Below, piece by piece: positions 33,741-42,469 of a stretch of 64,000 nt of DNA. Both the position numbers and the translations under genes were made by a program. Source of the stretch: Sphaerisporangium sp040649355 (GTDB taxonomy: Bacteria > Actinomycetota > Actinomycetes > Streptosporangiales > Streptosporangiaceae); NCBI RefSeq assembly GCF_043197795.1, contig NZ_JBICTU010000013.1:124001-188000 (forward strand), in the 5' to 3' direction. A model generated the notes under the pieces. That model was not told the DNA's origin. It saw nothing but the letters and a program-made list of their open reading frames with translations, and did no database searches. Each line of letters opens with the position of its first letter. The first letter of the stretch is position 1.

Positions 33741-35396
33741 ATGGGAGGCCTGAGGCTGGGACGCGTGTACGACGACACCGTCCTGTTGAGCATCGGAGAG
33801 CTGGCGGAGCGCACCGGGTTGTCGGTGAAGCTGATCCGTCACTGGTCCGACATCGGCGTGGTCCCGCCGGCGGCCCGTACCCCGGCCGGCTACCGCCTCT
33901 ACGACGCCGAGGCGGTGGCCCGGCTCCAGCTGGCGCGCACGTTGCGCGATCTCGGGATGGGCATGGCCGCGATCCGCGATGTCGTCAACCGGGAGCGCGG
34001 CCTCGCCGAGGTCGCGGCGCTCCACGCCGACGCGCTGGAGGTACGGATCCGCACGCTTCGCCTTCAGCAGGCGGTGCTGCGATCGGTCACCGACCGAAGG
34101 CCCACCACCGAGGAGCTGACCTTGATGACCGACCTGGCGCGACTGTCCGCCGCCGAGCGCAACGCGATCATCCATGATTTCGTCGCGGAGACGATGGGCG
34201 ATCTCGACCATTCCGCCTACCGGCAGGGACTCCTCGCCGTGACCCCCGACCTGCCCGAGGAGCCCACGGCCGAGCAGGTCGACGCCTGGATCGAGCTCGG
34301 GGGACTGGTCCGCGACCCGGCCCTGCGCGCCGCGATGCGCCGCATGGCCGCGTACGCCGCGAAGCACGCGCCAGGCGACCCCGAGGCGGCCGGGGAGCAC
34401 GACGCCGGGGACCTCACCGACCTGTGGGTGCGGCGGGTCACCGAGGCGATCGGCGCGGGGATCGCCGCGGACTCCCCGGCGGCCGACCCGATCGTGGCCG
34501 GCATCGTCGCGGCCTGGCTGCCGTCCCAGTCGCCCACCGGCTTCGTGCCGGGCGGCGACGGCGTGGAGGCCCGCCGGCGGCTGCTGGAGCAACTGGAGAT
34601 CGCCGCCGACGCCGGCGCCGAGCGGTACTGGCAGCTGATGTGCGTCATCAACGGTCTGCCGGTGCGCCCCAGCATCGCGGCGGCCGGCCAGTGGCTGATC
34701 ACCGCGCTGCGTACGAACCCCGAACCGGGTGCCCGGGACGCGAGCGTCGCGGCGACGCTCGCCGAGGACGACACGGCGCCGGCCGGCCTCCTGGACGGCT
34801 GCGCACGGGTCCTGGCCGAGGTGGGCGCGCTGGTCGCCGCGGTCGTCCCCGATCAGATGGACGACCCCACGCCGTGCGAGGGCTGGGACGTGCGGGCCCT
34901 GCTCGACCACCTGGTCTACGAGAACCTGATGTGGACGAGCCTCGCCGAGGGCGCCCCGCGTTCCGACTTCACGGCCGACCACCTCGGCGACGACCATGTG
35001 GCCGCCTTCCGCTCCGCCGCGGCGGCGACGATGGCCGCGTTCGGCAGGCCGGGCATGCTGGAGGAGCGGTTCGGACCGGCGCCCGGCTGGCGGCTGGTCG
35101 AGCAGGTCGTCATCGAGATGCTGGTGCACGGCTGGGACCTGGCCACCGCGACCGGCCGTCCCACCGACCTCGCGCCGGACGTCGCCGAGGCCACCTTGCC
35201 CGCCGTGCGGGCGATCTACGGAGAGCTGCCCCGGACGCCCGGCGGCTCGTTCGCGCCGGAGCGTGAGGCGCCGCCCGGCGCGACCGCGGCCGACCGCCTC
35301 GCCGCCTACCTCGGACGGGCCGTCGGCCGGCCTCCCTCGGAACGTGCCGCCGGATGGCCCGCCACGGAACGGAACCTTCGCCGGACGGGACCGTAG
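33741..35396 (+). CDS. MerR regulator fused to a TIGR03086/DinB-like (mycothiol-type) domain
   Basis: About 551 residues. The N-terminus is a MerR HTH (LSIGELAERTGLSVKLIRHWSDIGVVPP, TPAGYRLYDAEAVARLQLARTLRDLG), then a coiled dimer helix and an all-helical middle region. From about residue 353 a second domain (DQMDDPTPCEGWDVRALLDHLVYENL, VIEMLVHGWDLATATGRP) matches TIGR03086/maleylpyruvate-isomerase N-terminal proteins, including the metal-type His residues (DHL, HGWD). A DNA-binding regulator fused to this fold is unusual. The start is uncertain: ATG 33741, GTG 33765 or TTG 33795. Confidence 0.85.
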   Translation: MGGLRLGRVYDDTVLLSIGELAERTGLSVKLIRHWSDIGVVPPAARTPAGYRLYDAEAVARLQLARTLRDLGMGMAAIRDVVNRERGLAEVAALHADALEVRIRTLRLQQAVLRSVTDRRPTTEELTLMTDLARLSAAERNAIIHDFVAETMGDLDHSAYRQGLLAVTPDLPEEPTAEQVDAWIELGGLVRDPALRAAMRRMAAYAAKHAPGDPEAAGEHDAGDLTDLWVRRVTEAIGAGIAADSPAADPIVAGIVAAWLPSQSPTGFVPGGDGVEARRRLLEQLEIAADAGAERYWQLMCVINGLPVRPSIAAAGQWLITALRTNPEPGARDASVAATLAEDDTAPAGLLDGCARVLAEVGALVAAVVPDQMDDPTPCEGWDVRALLDHLVYENLMWTSLAEGAPRSDFTADHLGDDHVAAFRSAAAATMAAFGRPGMLEERFGPAPGWRLVEQVVIEMLVHGWDLATATGRPTDLAPDVAEATLPAVRAIYGELPRTPGGSFAPEREAPPGATAADRLAAYLGRAVGRPPSERAAGWPATERNLRRTGP

Positions 35397-35429
35397 CCAC
35401 TGGTCGCCATGCCGACGAATTCGCTCATC

Positions 35430-35447
35430 TTGACGGACAATATTGTC
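35430..35447 (+). promoter_or_regulatory. TTGACG -35 box overlapping GACAATATTGTC operator (cassette 1)
   Basis: TTGACG at 35430-35435 is followed directly by GACAATATTGTC, a perfect 12-bp palindrome (35436-35447), 18 bases before the arsR start at 35466. The second cassette has the same design in reverse at 38802-38820 (TTGACA next to ACAAT-N3-ATTGT). Binding here would occlude polymerase. Confidence 0.7.
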
Positions 35448-35465
35448 GCTGAAAGTGTTGCGGGC

Positions 35466-36092
35466 ATGTTGGATGTGGCGGTGATCGAGGATCCGGCCGC
35501 GGCCGAGGTCTCGCTGGACCCGGTGCGGTCCCGGCTGCTGGCCGAGTTGTCAGAGCCCAGATCGGCGACGATGCTGGCGGCCAGGGTGGGCCTGCCCCGG
35601 CAGAAGGTGAACTACCACCTCAAGGCCCTGGAGCGGCATGGCCTGGTGGAGCTGATCGAGGAACGCCGGAAGGGAAATGTCACCGAGCGGGTGATGCGCG
35701 CGACCGCCGCGTCGTACGTGATCTCGCCGGTCGCCCTCGCGGAGGTACAGCCCGACCCCTCGCGGTCCCCGGACCAGTTGTCGGCGCGCTGGCTGCTGGC
35801 GGTCGCGGCCCGGCTGGTGCGGGACGTGGGCGAGCTCATCACCGGCGCGGCCAAGGCGCGCAAGAAGGTCGCGACGTTCGCGATCGACGGCGAGATCCGG
35901 TTCGCCTCCGCGGCCGACCGCGCCGCCTTCGCCGAGGAACTGGCCGACGCGGTGGCCGCTCTGGTGAGCAAATATCACGATGGGGCGGCAGAAGGCGGGC
36001 GCGACCACCGCCTCATCGTCGCCGTCCACCCGAGCATCACGGCCAGACCGGTCGAAAACGACACGCCCGAGACACCGACCAAGGAGTTGTAG
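35466..36092 (+). CDS. ArsR-family regulator, cassette 1
   Basis: About 208 residues. The winged helix is in SLDPVRSRLLAELSEPRSATMLAARVGLPRQKVNYHLKALERHGLVEL, followed by a C-terminal domain (ARWLLAVAARLVRDVGELITGAAKARKK). The start ATG 35466 is set by comparison with its paralogue at 38126-38782, whose protein begins at the same position (MFEVAVIEDP). The SRPBCC gene starts one base after its stop. Likely autoregulated through the palindrome at 35436. Confidence 0.9.
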   Translation: MLDVAVIEDPAAAEVSLDPVRSRLLAELSEPRSATMLAARVGLPRQKVNYHLKALERHGLVELIEERRKGNVTERVMRATAASYVISPVALAEVQPDPSRSPDQLSARWLLAVAARLVRDVGELITGAAKARKKVATFAIDGEIRFASAADRAAFAEELADAVAALVSKYHDGAAEGGRDHRLIVAVHPSITARPVENDTPETPTKEL

Positions 36093-36093
36093 C

Positions 36094-36843
36094 ATGCGGC
36101 ACGAATTCGAGGTGCGCGAAGAGATCCTGATCCCGGCGACTCCGGAGCAGGTGTGGGAGGCGATCTCCACCGGTCCGGGCGTCGACTCCTGGTTCATGGG
36201 GCAGAACGAGATCGAGCCGCGTGGAGGCGGCACGGTGACCCAGAGCCTCATGGGCAACACCTGGACGGCCACGGTGACCACGTGGGAGCCCTCGAAGCGG
36301 TTCATCTACCAGGGCGAGGAGCAGCCGGACGGCACCTTCATGGCGTGGGACTACCTGATCGAGGGCCGCGAGGGTTCGAGCACCGCGGTCCGCCTCGTGC
36401 ACAGCGGGTTCCTCGGTGACGACTGGGAGGCCCAGTACGACGCCCTGAAGACGGGCGACGTCATCTACATGCGGAAGTTGCTCGCCTACCTCAAGCACTT
36501 CCCGGGCCGTACCTCGACGTTCAACACCCTCATCCCGGGCCCGCAGGTGTCCGACAAGGAGCGCGTGTGGGAGGCGTTCAAGGGCGCGCTCGGCGTGACC
36601 GGCTCGATCGCCGAAGGCGACCGGGTGCTGCTCACCGTGGACGGGCTCCCCAAGGCCGAGGGCGTCGTCGAGAGCATCGGCTACCCGAGCATCCCGAGCG
36701 TCTGCACCGATGACGCGCTGTACACGTTCATGCACGGCTACCGTGACACGGTGGTCGTGGAGCAGCACAGCTTCGCGCCCGGCGTGAACACGCAGGCGAC
36801 CGAGGACGCCTGGAAGGGCTGGCTCGCCACGGCGTTCGCCTGA
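36094..36843 (+). CDS. SRPBCC/AHSA1-type protein, cassette 1
   Basis: A 249-residue START/Bet-v1-like protein. The first half is AHSA1-like (ILIPATPEQVWEAISTGPGVDSWFMG, FMAWDYLIEGREGSSTAVRLVHSGFLGDDWE), and the second half is an extra domain of about 110 residues shared with its paralogue at 37384. Translationally linked to the arsR gene upstream, with AAGGAG before the ATG. ArsR-SRPBCC pairs are common; the ligand is unknown. Confidence 0.9.
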   Translation: MRHEFEVREEILIPATPEQVWEAISTGPGVDSWFMGQNEIEPRGGGTVTQSLMGNTWTATVTTWEPSKRFIYQGEEQPDGTFMAWDYLIEGREGSSTAVRLVHSGFLGDDWEAQYDALKTGDVIYMRKLLAYLKHFPGRTSTFNTLIPGPQVSDKERVWEAFKGALGVTGSIAEGDRVLLTVDGLPKAEGVVESIGYPSIPSVCTDDALYTFMHGYRDTVVVEQHSFAPGVNTQATEDAWKGWLATAFA

Positions 36844-36913
36844 CGCCTGACGGCAGGCGGCGGCCGCCTCGCCCGTACGCCCGCTCCGGGGCCTGGATCG
36901 TATGGGAGGAACC

Positions 36914-37276
36914 GTGAAGTACATGCTGATGATCTACAACAACCCCGCGATCCTGGGCGCCATGCCCGAGGAGGAGCGCGACGGGCTGATGGGCGAGGTG
37001 GACGCGATCATCGAGGAGCTCACCAGGTCGGGGGAGTGGGTCGGCGGCGCCGCGCTGGCCGAGGCGTCGCAGGCCCACACCGTACGGGTGCGGAGCGGCA
37101 TCCCGGCGACCACCGACGGCCCGTTCGCCGAGGCCAAGGAGCAACTGGCGGGCTACCTGATCGTCGACTGCGAGAGCGCGGAGCGGGCCATCGAGATCGC
37201 AGCCCGCTGGCCGGACGCCAAGTACTGGGCGATGGAGGTGCGTCCGATCGTCGACACCGTGGACACCGTGGTGTGA
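36914..37276 (+). CDS. YCII-related (DGPF) domain protein
   Basis: About 120 residues. The family signature is ATTDGPFAEAKEQLAGYLIVDCES. GTG 36914 lies close behind GGGAGG. DGPF/YCII proteins frequently accompany ECF41-type sigma genes or SRPBCC genes; here it follows the SRPBCC gene on the same strand. Function is unknown. A second relative is at 62525-62941. Confidence 0.9.
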   Translation: MKYMLMIYNNPAILGAMPEEERDGLMGEVDAIIEELTRSGEWVGGAALAEASQAHTVRVRSGIPATTDGPFAEAKEQLAGYLIVDCESAERAIEIAARWPDAKYWAMEVRPIVDTVDTVV

Positions 37277-37383
37277 CGCGGGCGGCTCGGCTCGTCGGCA
37301 CCGTGGGCACGGAGGTGTGACGGGCCCGCGCACGTGGAAGGAGCCGGGCCGCCACGGGTGGTTCCGTGGCGGCCCGGCTCCGG

Positions 37384-38124
37384 TCAGGGGAGCAGCCTCC
37401 CGAGCCATTCGTGCCAGGCCCGCTCGGTCTCTTTGGGGTCCACGTCGCCGAAGATGTGGTGTCCCACGACCAGCGTTTCGTCCCTTCCCTGGATGAACCG
37501 GTAGAGGCCGTCGTCGTTGCGGACGCCCAGGAAGCCGGGGACGGCGTAGTCGACGACCCCCTCGATCGGGTCGAGACCCGCGGGGGTGAGCCGCACCCGC
37601 TCTCCGGGGGTGACGGGACCGGTCAGGCCGACCCCTCGTTCGAGCTCCTGCCACACGGGTTCGCCGCCGCCCGTCTTGGGCCGGGTGCCGAAGACCACCA
37701 CGGCCGACCGGCCGTGGAAGTGGGTGAGGTACTGGTCCAGGGTGTGCAGGTACAGGTCCCAGCCGCGGCTCAGCGCGTCGTACTCGCCGTCCCAGTCGTC
37801 GCCGAGTATGCCGCTCTGCACGAGCCGCAGCACGGTGCTGCCCTGTTCGCGCCCCTCGATGAGGTACTCAAGGGCCATGAACGATCCGTCGGGGCCCTTG
37901 TCGCTGCGGAACCCGAATCGCCTGGACGGCTCCCAGGCGGTGACCGTGGCCTCCACGGGGAAGTCGCCGAAGTACTGCCGGGTGGCGCCCCCCTCGCGGG
38001 GCTCGATCTCGTTGCGTCCCATGAACCACGAGTCGATTCCCGGGCCGGTGGCGATCGCGTCCCATACCTGCTCGGGGGTCGCCTCCAGCGTGACCTGCTT
38101 GCGCAGCTCGAACTCGTGCGGCAT
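37384..38124 (-). CDS. SRPBCC/AHSA1-type protein, cassette 2
   Basis: A 246-residue paralogue of the protein at 36094: LEATPEQVWDAIATGPGIDSWFMG aligns with cassette 1 over its full length, including the second domain (VTPGERVRLTPAGLDPIEGVVDY). It is transcribed with the arsR gene upstream (one base apart). The cassette is inverted relative to cassette 1. Confidence 0.9.
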   Translation of the reverse strand: MPHEFELRKQVTLEATPEQVWDAIATGPGIDSWFMGRNEIEPREGGATRQYFGDFPVEATVTAWEPSRRFGFRSDKGPDGSFMALEYLIEGREQGSTVLRLVQSGILGDDWDGEYDALSRGWDLYLHTLDQYLTHFHGRSAVVVFGTRPKTGGGEPVWQELERGVGLTGPVTPGERVRLTPAGLDPIEGVVDYAVPGFLGVRNDDGLYRFIQGRDETLVVGHHIFGDVDPKETERAWHEWLGRLLP

Positions 38125-38125
38125 C

Positions 38126-38782
38126 TCAAAGCTCCCTTGTCTCGGTGTCGGCTGTCTCGGTGTCGACCATGAGGGTGTCGACCGTTTCGTGGTCCTCCGG
38201 CCGGCCGGAGGACCATGGGTGGACCGCGACGATCACGTGGTGGTCGCGGCCGGCGTCGGCGGTCTCGTCGTGATACGCGCAGACCAGGGCGGCGAACGCG
38301 TCGGCCAGATCGTCGGCGAAGGCCGCGCCGTCGGCGGGCGAGGCGAACCGCACCTGGCCGTCGATCGCGAACGTCGCGGCCTTCCTGCGGGCCTTGGCGG
38401 CGCCGGTGACCAGTTCGCCCACGTCGCGTAACAGCCGGGAGGCGACGGCCAGCAGCCAGCGCGGGGAGAGCCGGTCGGGGGAGCGGGCGGGGTCGGGGGC
38501 CACCGCGGCCAGCGCGACCGGCGAGATGACGTACGACGCCGCGGTGGCGGCCATCACCCGTTCGATGGTGTTGCCCCTGCGGCGCTCCTCCACCAGCTCG
38601 ACCAGGCCGTGCCGCTCCAGGGCCTTCAGGTGGTAGTTCACCTTCTGCCGCGGCATGCCCAGCTTGGCGGCCAGCATCGTGGCCGACGCCGGCCGGGCCA
38701 GCTCGGCCAGCAACCGGGACCGCACCGGATCGAGCGAGGCCTCCGCCGCCGCCGGATCTTCGATCACCGCCACTTCGAACAT
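38126..38782 (-). CDS. ArsR-family regulator, cassette 2
   Basis: A 218-residue protein closely similar to the cassette 1 regulator from its first residue (MFEVAVIEDPAAAEASLDPV; MLAAKLGMPRQKVNYHLKAL). The C-terminal tail has a Thr/Asp/Glu repeat (VDTLMVDTETADTETREL) encoded by short DNA repeats (GTGTCGACC/GTCTCGGTGTCG). Likely autoregulated through the inverted repeat at 38802. Confidence 0.92.
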   Translation of the reverse strand: MFEVAVIEDPAAAEASLDPVRSRLLAELARPASATMLAAKLGMPRQKVNYHLKALERHGLVELVEERRRGNTIERVMAATAASYVISPVALAAVAPDPARSPDRLSPRWLLAVASRLLRDVGELVTGAAKARRKAATFAIDGQVRFASPADGAAFADDLADAFAALVCAYHDETADAGRDHHVIVAVHPWSSGRPEDHETVDTLMVDTETADTETREL

Positions 38783-38801
38783 GCACCAACGTTCTCACCG
38801 A

Positions 38802-38820
38802 ACAATTTTATTGTCAAGAT
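38802..38820 (-). promoter_or_regulatory. ACAAT-TTT-ATTGT operator overlapping a TTGACA -35 (cassette 2)
   Basis: On the minus strand TTGACA begins the site and overlaps the inverted repeat ACAAT/ATTGT with a 3-base centre (38802-38814). The arsR start is 20 bases downstream. The same half-sites occur without the 3-base centre in cassette 1. Confidence 0.65.
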
Positions 38821-38893
38821 GATTGAGATTGTCGGCAGTGGCCACGCCGCCCGGAGGCCTCACGGCGGCCGGGACGGGTGCGGGACGCCGGGC

Positions 38894-40093
38894 TCAGTGG
38901 TGGTGCGCGGGAAGCCAGGTGGTGGAGTGGGCCTCGGGGAAGGTGGCCGGAACGTGGACTACAGCCTCGGGACGGCCGGTCAGGTTGAGGGCGTCGAGCA
39001 CCAGCAGCTCGCTCCGCCGCAGCGCGGCGTTCTGCGCCAGGACCACGATCCAGCCGTCGCCCTCGGCGACCCCGCGAGGGACGAAGACGGGACGGCCCGC
39101 ACGCCACCCGGGGCCGAGCTCCCGTAGCTGGGTGGTGCCGGCCGCGAGGTCGTGGCCGATCACCGCCCGGCCGCCGGGAGCGCGGCCGAAGATCAGCTGG
39201 TGCCTGTGGCCGGACTGCCGGGGGTCCACGGACGCCAGGTCCAGCGCGCCGGTCAGCGGCCGCTCGTGGGCGGCGCCGGTCGCCAGGTCGAGCGTCCACC
39301 GGTACACCCGCGAGGAGCCGGCGGCGTCGCCGGGGCTCCACTCGGGGGTGTCGAAGGCACGCGCGCACCGCACCGCGTCCACGACCACCCGATGGCCGTC
39401 GTCGTGGGCGTTGACCGTCTGGAGCACGAAGCAGGGGTCGATCGCGAACCAGAGCGGCTCGGTCGCGTCGCCCGCCCGGCGCGGCAGCAGCCCGATGCGC
39501 GCGGGCCGGCCGTGCTGCCAGCGATAGGGGGACCCCGCGCCGATCATGGCCGCCGCCCGGCGGTAGGTCACGGGCAGGTCGAACACCACGACGAACCGGT
39601 CGGTGAGCGCGACCGCCCGCATGAGAGGGGCGCCGTCGAGCGCGAACGGCCGGGCGTCGAGCACGCGGCCGTCCGCCCCGATGACCAGGTGCTCGGCTGT
39701 GTCCAGGCCGGGGTAGGTGGCGATGGTGTGCCACTCGGCGCAGGCGCGGTCCTTGAGCGGCGGTGCGACGCTCGCGCGGCACGGCCCGTCCGGCGGGGGA
39801 TCGGCGGGCCCGGTGGGCCTGATCCAGATCGCGGAACCGGGCGCCTGGCCCGGCACGTCGCCGCGGGGCTCCCCGGAAGCCCTGTGCCGGCGGGCGGTGC
39901 CTCCGCCGAGTCGCACGCCGGAGACCAGCGCCGGGCCGCCCGCGACGTACGAGCCGCCGGGGGGCGGGCCGGAGAGCAGGAAGGTGCCGTCGAGGCCGAG
40001 AGGGAGGGTGCCGTCGACGTGCAGCGACTCGTCGTGGGGCAGGTGGCCGGAGTCGAGCGACCCGAGCGGGTCAACGTGCTCCCTGACAGTCAT
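38894..40093 (-). CDS. Carotenoid oxygenase (RPE65/CCD-family) protein
   Basis: A 399-residue beta-propeller protein, short for the family (450-500). It keeps the N-terminal GLDGTFLLSGPPP segment, ALTDRFVVVFDLPVTYRRAA, LQTVNAHDDGHRVVVDAV (iron His candidate), SGHRHQLIFGR and the terminal HSTTWLPAHH, so several of the four iron-ligand His positions are present. Members cleave carotenoid or stilbene double bonds with Fe(II) and O2. AGGAGGT precedes the ATG. It is divergent from a TetR gene across twin operators. Confidence 0.85.
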   Translation of the reverse strand: MTVREHVDPLGSLDSGHLPHDESLHVDGTLPLGLDGTFLLSGPPPGGSYVAGGPALVSGVRLGGGTARRHRASGEPRGDVPGQAPGSAIWIRPTGPADPPPDGPCRASVAPPLKDRACAEWHTIATYPGLDTAEHLVIGADGRVLDARPFALDGAPLMRAVALTDRFVVVFDLPVTYRRAAAMIGAGSPYRWQHGRPARIGLLPRRAGDATEPLWFAIDPCFVLQTVNAHDDGHRVVVDAVRCARAFDTPEWSPGDAAGSSRVYRWTLDLATGAAHERPLTGALDLASVDPRQSGHRHQLIFGRAPGGRAVIGHDLAAGTTQLRELGPGWRAGRPVFVPRGVAEGDGWIVVLAQNAALRRSELLVLDALNLTGRPEAVVHVPATFPEAHSTTWLPAHHH

Positions 40094-40128
40094 TTCGAGC
40101 ACCTCCTCATGAGGCCTGACGAGCTGGC

Positions 40129-40161
40129 ATAACAGCGTTATGTAAAAAATAACGGTGTTAT
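40129..40161. promoter_or_regulatory. Twin TetR operators ATAAC-N3-GTTAT
   Basis: ATAACAGCGTTAT (40129-40141) and ATAACGGTGTTAT (40149-40161) lie 20 bases apart centre to centre, two helical turns, within the 82-base gap between the carotenoid oxygenase and TetR starts. The whole block is itself a near-perfect inverted repeat (GGCATAAC...GTTATGCC). CATACT at 40164-40169 is a -10 candidate for the TetR gene. Confidence 0.75.
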
Positions 40162-40175
40162 GCCATACTGTCAAG

Positions 40176-40883
40176 GTGAGTCCACGCCGATCGAATCCGC
40201 AGACGCGTTCCACCCTGGTCGACATCGCCGCACGGCTGCTCGCCGACGAGGGTCCCCAGTCGCTGTCGGCCCGCCGCATCGCCGCGGAGGCGGGCAGTTC
40301 GACGATGGCCGTCTACACGAACTTCGGTGGGATGAGCGGGCTGGTGCGCGAGATGGTGTACGAGGGGTTCGCCCGACTTGAGGCGTACTTCTCCCATGTC
40401 GCGCTGACCGCCGATCCCGTCGCCGACATGACACTGTTCGGGAGGGCCTACCGGCACAACGCCCTGACCAACCCACACCTGTACGCCGTGATGTTCGGCG
40501 GGGCGTCGCTGGCCGGCTTCTCCCTCACCGCGGAGGACCGCCAGTACGGCCGGTACACCCTGAGCACCGTGGTCGAATGCGCGAACCGGTGCATCGCGGC
40601 CGACCGGTTCCGCACCGGCGACGCCGAACTGGTCGCCCACCAGCTGTGGACCGCGATCCACGGGCTGGTCACGCTCGAACTTGGCGACTACCTCATCGAC
40701 CCCTGCAACGCCGACGTGGTCTTCGAGGCCCAGCTGACCACCCTCATGGTCGGCGTCGGCGACACCGTGGAGTCGGCGACCCGGTCGGTGGCCTCGTCCC
40801 GCCGCCGGCTGAAGAAGGAGGTCGAGGACGTCAGGCCGGACCCGTCGATGGAGGAAGGACCTCGATACAAGCGCACCGTCTGA
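40176..40883 (+). CDS. TetR-family regulator of the carotenoid oxygenase
   Basis: About 235 residues with an HTH in TLVDIAARLLADEGPQSLSARRIAAEAGSSTMAVYTNFGGMSGLV and a TetR_C (WHG-like) ligand domain. GTG 40176 is preferred: an earlier GTG at 40155 lies inside the operator. CATACT ends six bases before GTG 40176, so the mRNA may be leaderless. Likely represses itself and the divergent oxygenase. Confidence 0.9.
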   Translation: MSPRRSNPQTRSTLVDIAARLLADEGPQSLSARRIAAEAGSSTMAVYTNFGGMSGLVREMVYEGFARLEAYFSHVALTADPVADMTLFGRAYRHNALTNPHLYAVMFGGASLAGFSLTAEDRQYGRYTLSTVVECANRCIAADRFRTGDAELVAHQLWTAIHGLVTLELGDYLIDPCNADVVFEAQLTTLMVGVGDTVESATRSVASSRRRLKKEVEDVRPDPSMEEGPRYKRTV

Positions 40884-40974
40884 CCGGTGACCATGGGCAT
40901 TTCCGGCAAGCGGCGGGTGGGCCCCGGGAGCGGGAGGTCAGAGCTCCACCCCGGCCTGCCCTGACGGGCCGTCC

Positions 40975-42399
40975 TCATCCCAGGTGCCCATGTTCCGGCG
41001 GGAACGATTCGCCGCCCGCGCCGGGCTCCGGCAAGGCGAGCGGGAGGCGAAGTACGAAGCGCGCGCCACGCGGGCTGTCCTCGATATTGAGGGTTCCGCC
41101 GGACATCTCGGCGATCTGCCGGGCGATCGGCAGCCCGAGGCCGGTGCCGCCCGCGTCCCTGCTGCGTGCGGCGTCCAGCCGGGCGAACCGCTGGAACACC
41201 AGCTCGCGCTTGTCGGGGGCGATCCCGGCGCCGTCGTCGAGGACCTCCAGCCTCGCGGTGCCGGCGGCGAAGTGCCCGGCGCCGGTGCCGGGCGCAAGGC
41301 ACACCGTGATGGTGATCGTGGTGTCGGCGTGCCGTTCGGCGTTGTCGACCAGGTTGGTGACCAGCCGGGCGAGCCGGATCCGGTCGCCCATGACCACGAC
41401 GTCCTTGTCGAGGACGTATTCGAGCCGCTTGACCGGATGGCGGGCCTCCATCTCGGCGGTGACCAGCTCCGCCAGGTCGACCGGGACGCGGGAGCCGGGC
41501 GTGCCGGCGTCCAGCCGGGCGACGGTCAGCAGGTCCACCACGATCGCCTGGAGCCGGTCCAGGCCGCCGAGCACGGCGCGGCCCGTCGCCGGCCAGTTGT
41601 GGCCCCTGGAGGCCATCAGCGCGTCCTCGACCTCGGCCCGTATGGCGGTGATCGGGCTGCGCAGGTCGTGGGAGGCGTCCGAGGTGAGCCGGCGCTGCTG
41701 CTCCATCGCCGCCTGGAGCCGCCCCAAGGTGTGGTTGACGCTCTGGGCCAGGTCGTGGATCTCGTCCTCGCTGTCGGGGACCGGCACCCGGCGGCCCGGG
41801 CAGGTGGCGTTGATCTCGTCCAGCTCCGACCGGATGGCCTCCACGGGGCCGAGGGACGCGCCGATGACACGGTGGGCGCCGTAGGTGATGCCCGCCGTCA
41901 GCAGCAGCGCGCTGCCGATCACCAGTGTGGAGATGACCGGATGGACCAGGGGCGGGATGACGGGGGCGGCGCTGTAGATGGTCCAGATCTCGCCGGAGCG
42001 GTCGACCTGCTGGGCCGCCACGATGTCGCACTCTCCCTGGGGGAAGGAGTGGTCGCACACGACGGTGGTGCCCCTGTTGTGTCCCCCGGCCAGATCGAAT
42101 TGGGCCATGACGGGCTTGCCCCGCATCTCCTCGGACGCCGCCACCACCTTGCCCGAGGGGTCGATCACCTGGTGCTTGCGGACGAGGCCGTGCGATATCG
42201 GGGTGCGGATATGGCCACGATCGGTGTCCGCGGCGATCCGTCCGGCCGAGCCGACGACCTCCTCGGTGAGATACTCGGTGGCCAGGCGCTGGATGGCGAC
42301 GAGCAGGACAGTGGCGAGCACGGCGGAGAACAGGGCCGCCACCACGCCCGCGTACACCGTGAGCCGGGTTCTGACCGGCCATCGATGGCGAGAAAGCAT
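40975..42399 (-). CDS. Two-component sensor histidine kinase (orphan)
   Basis: About 474 residues: TM1 (about 10-32), an extracytoplasmic sensor of about 115 residues, TM2, HAMP, HisKA with SDASHDLRSPITAIRAE (His near 240), and HATPase_c with NLVDNAERHAD, DDGAGI and GTGLGLPIARQIAEMSGG. ATG 42399 is chosen because AAGGGG precedes it. No response regulator gene lies on either side, so its partner must be elsewhere. Confidence 0.93.
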   Translation of the reverse strand: MLSRHRWPVRTRLTVYAGVVAALFSAVLATVLLVAIQRLATEYLTEEVVGSAGRIAADTDRGHIRTPISHGLVRKHQVIDPSGKVVAASEEMRGKPVMAQFDLAGGHNRGTTVVCDHSFPQGECDIVAAQQVDRSGEIWTIYSAAPVIPPLVHPVISTLVIGSALLLTAGITYGAHRVIGASLGPVEAIRSELDEINATCPGRRVPVPDSEDEIHDLAQSVNHTLGRLQAAMEQQRRLTSDASHDLRSPITAIRAEVEDALMASRGHNWPATGRAVLGGLDRLQAIVVDLLTVARLDAGTPGSRVPVDLAELVTAEMEARHPVKRLEYVLDKDVVVMGDRIRLARLVTNLVDNAERHADTTITITVCLAPGTGAGHFAAGTARLEVLDDGAGIAPDKRELVFQRFARLDAARSRDAGGTGLGLPIARQIAEMSGGTLNIEDSPRGARFVLRLPLALPEPGAGGESFPPEHGHLG

Positions 42400-42469
42400 C
42401 CGAAACCCCTTATAGCAGTCGACCACACCGGGAAAAGGCGGGTCGCCGTGGGGGCGGAGAACAGGTGTG

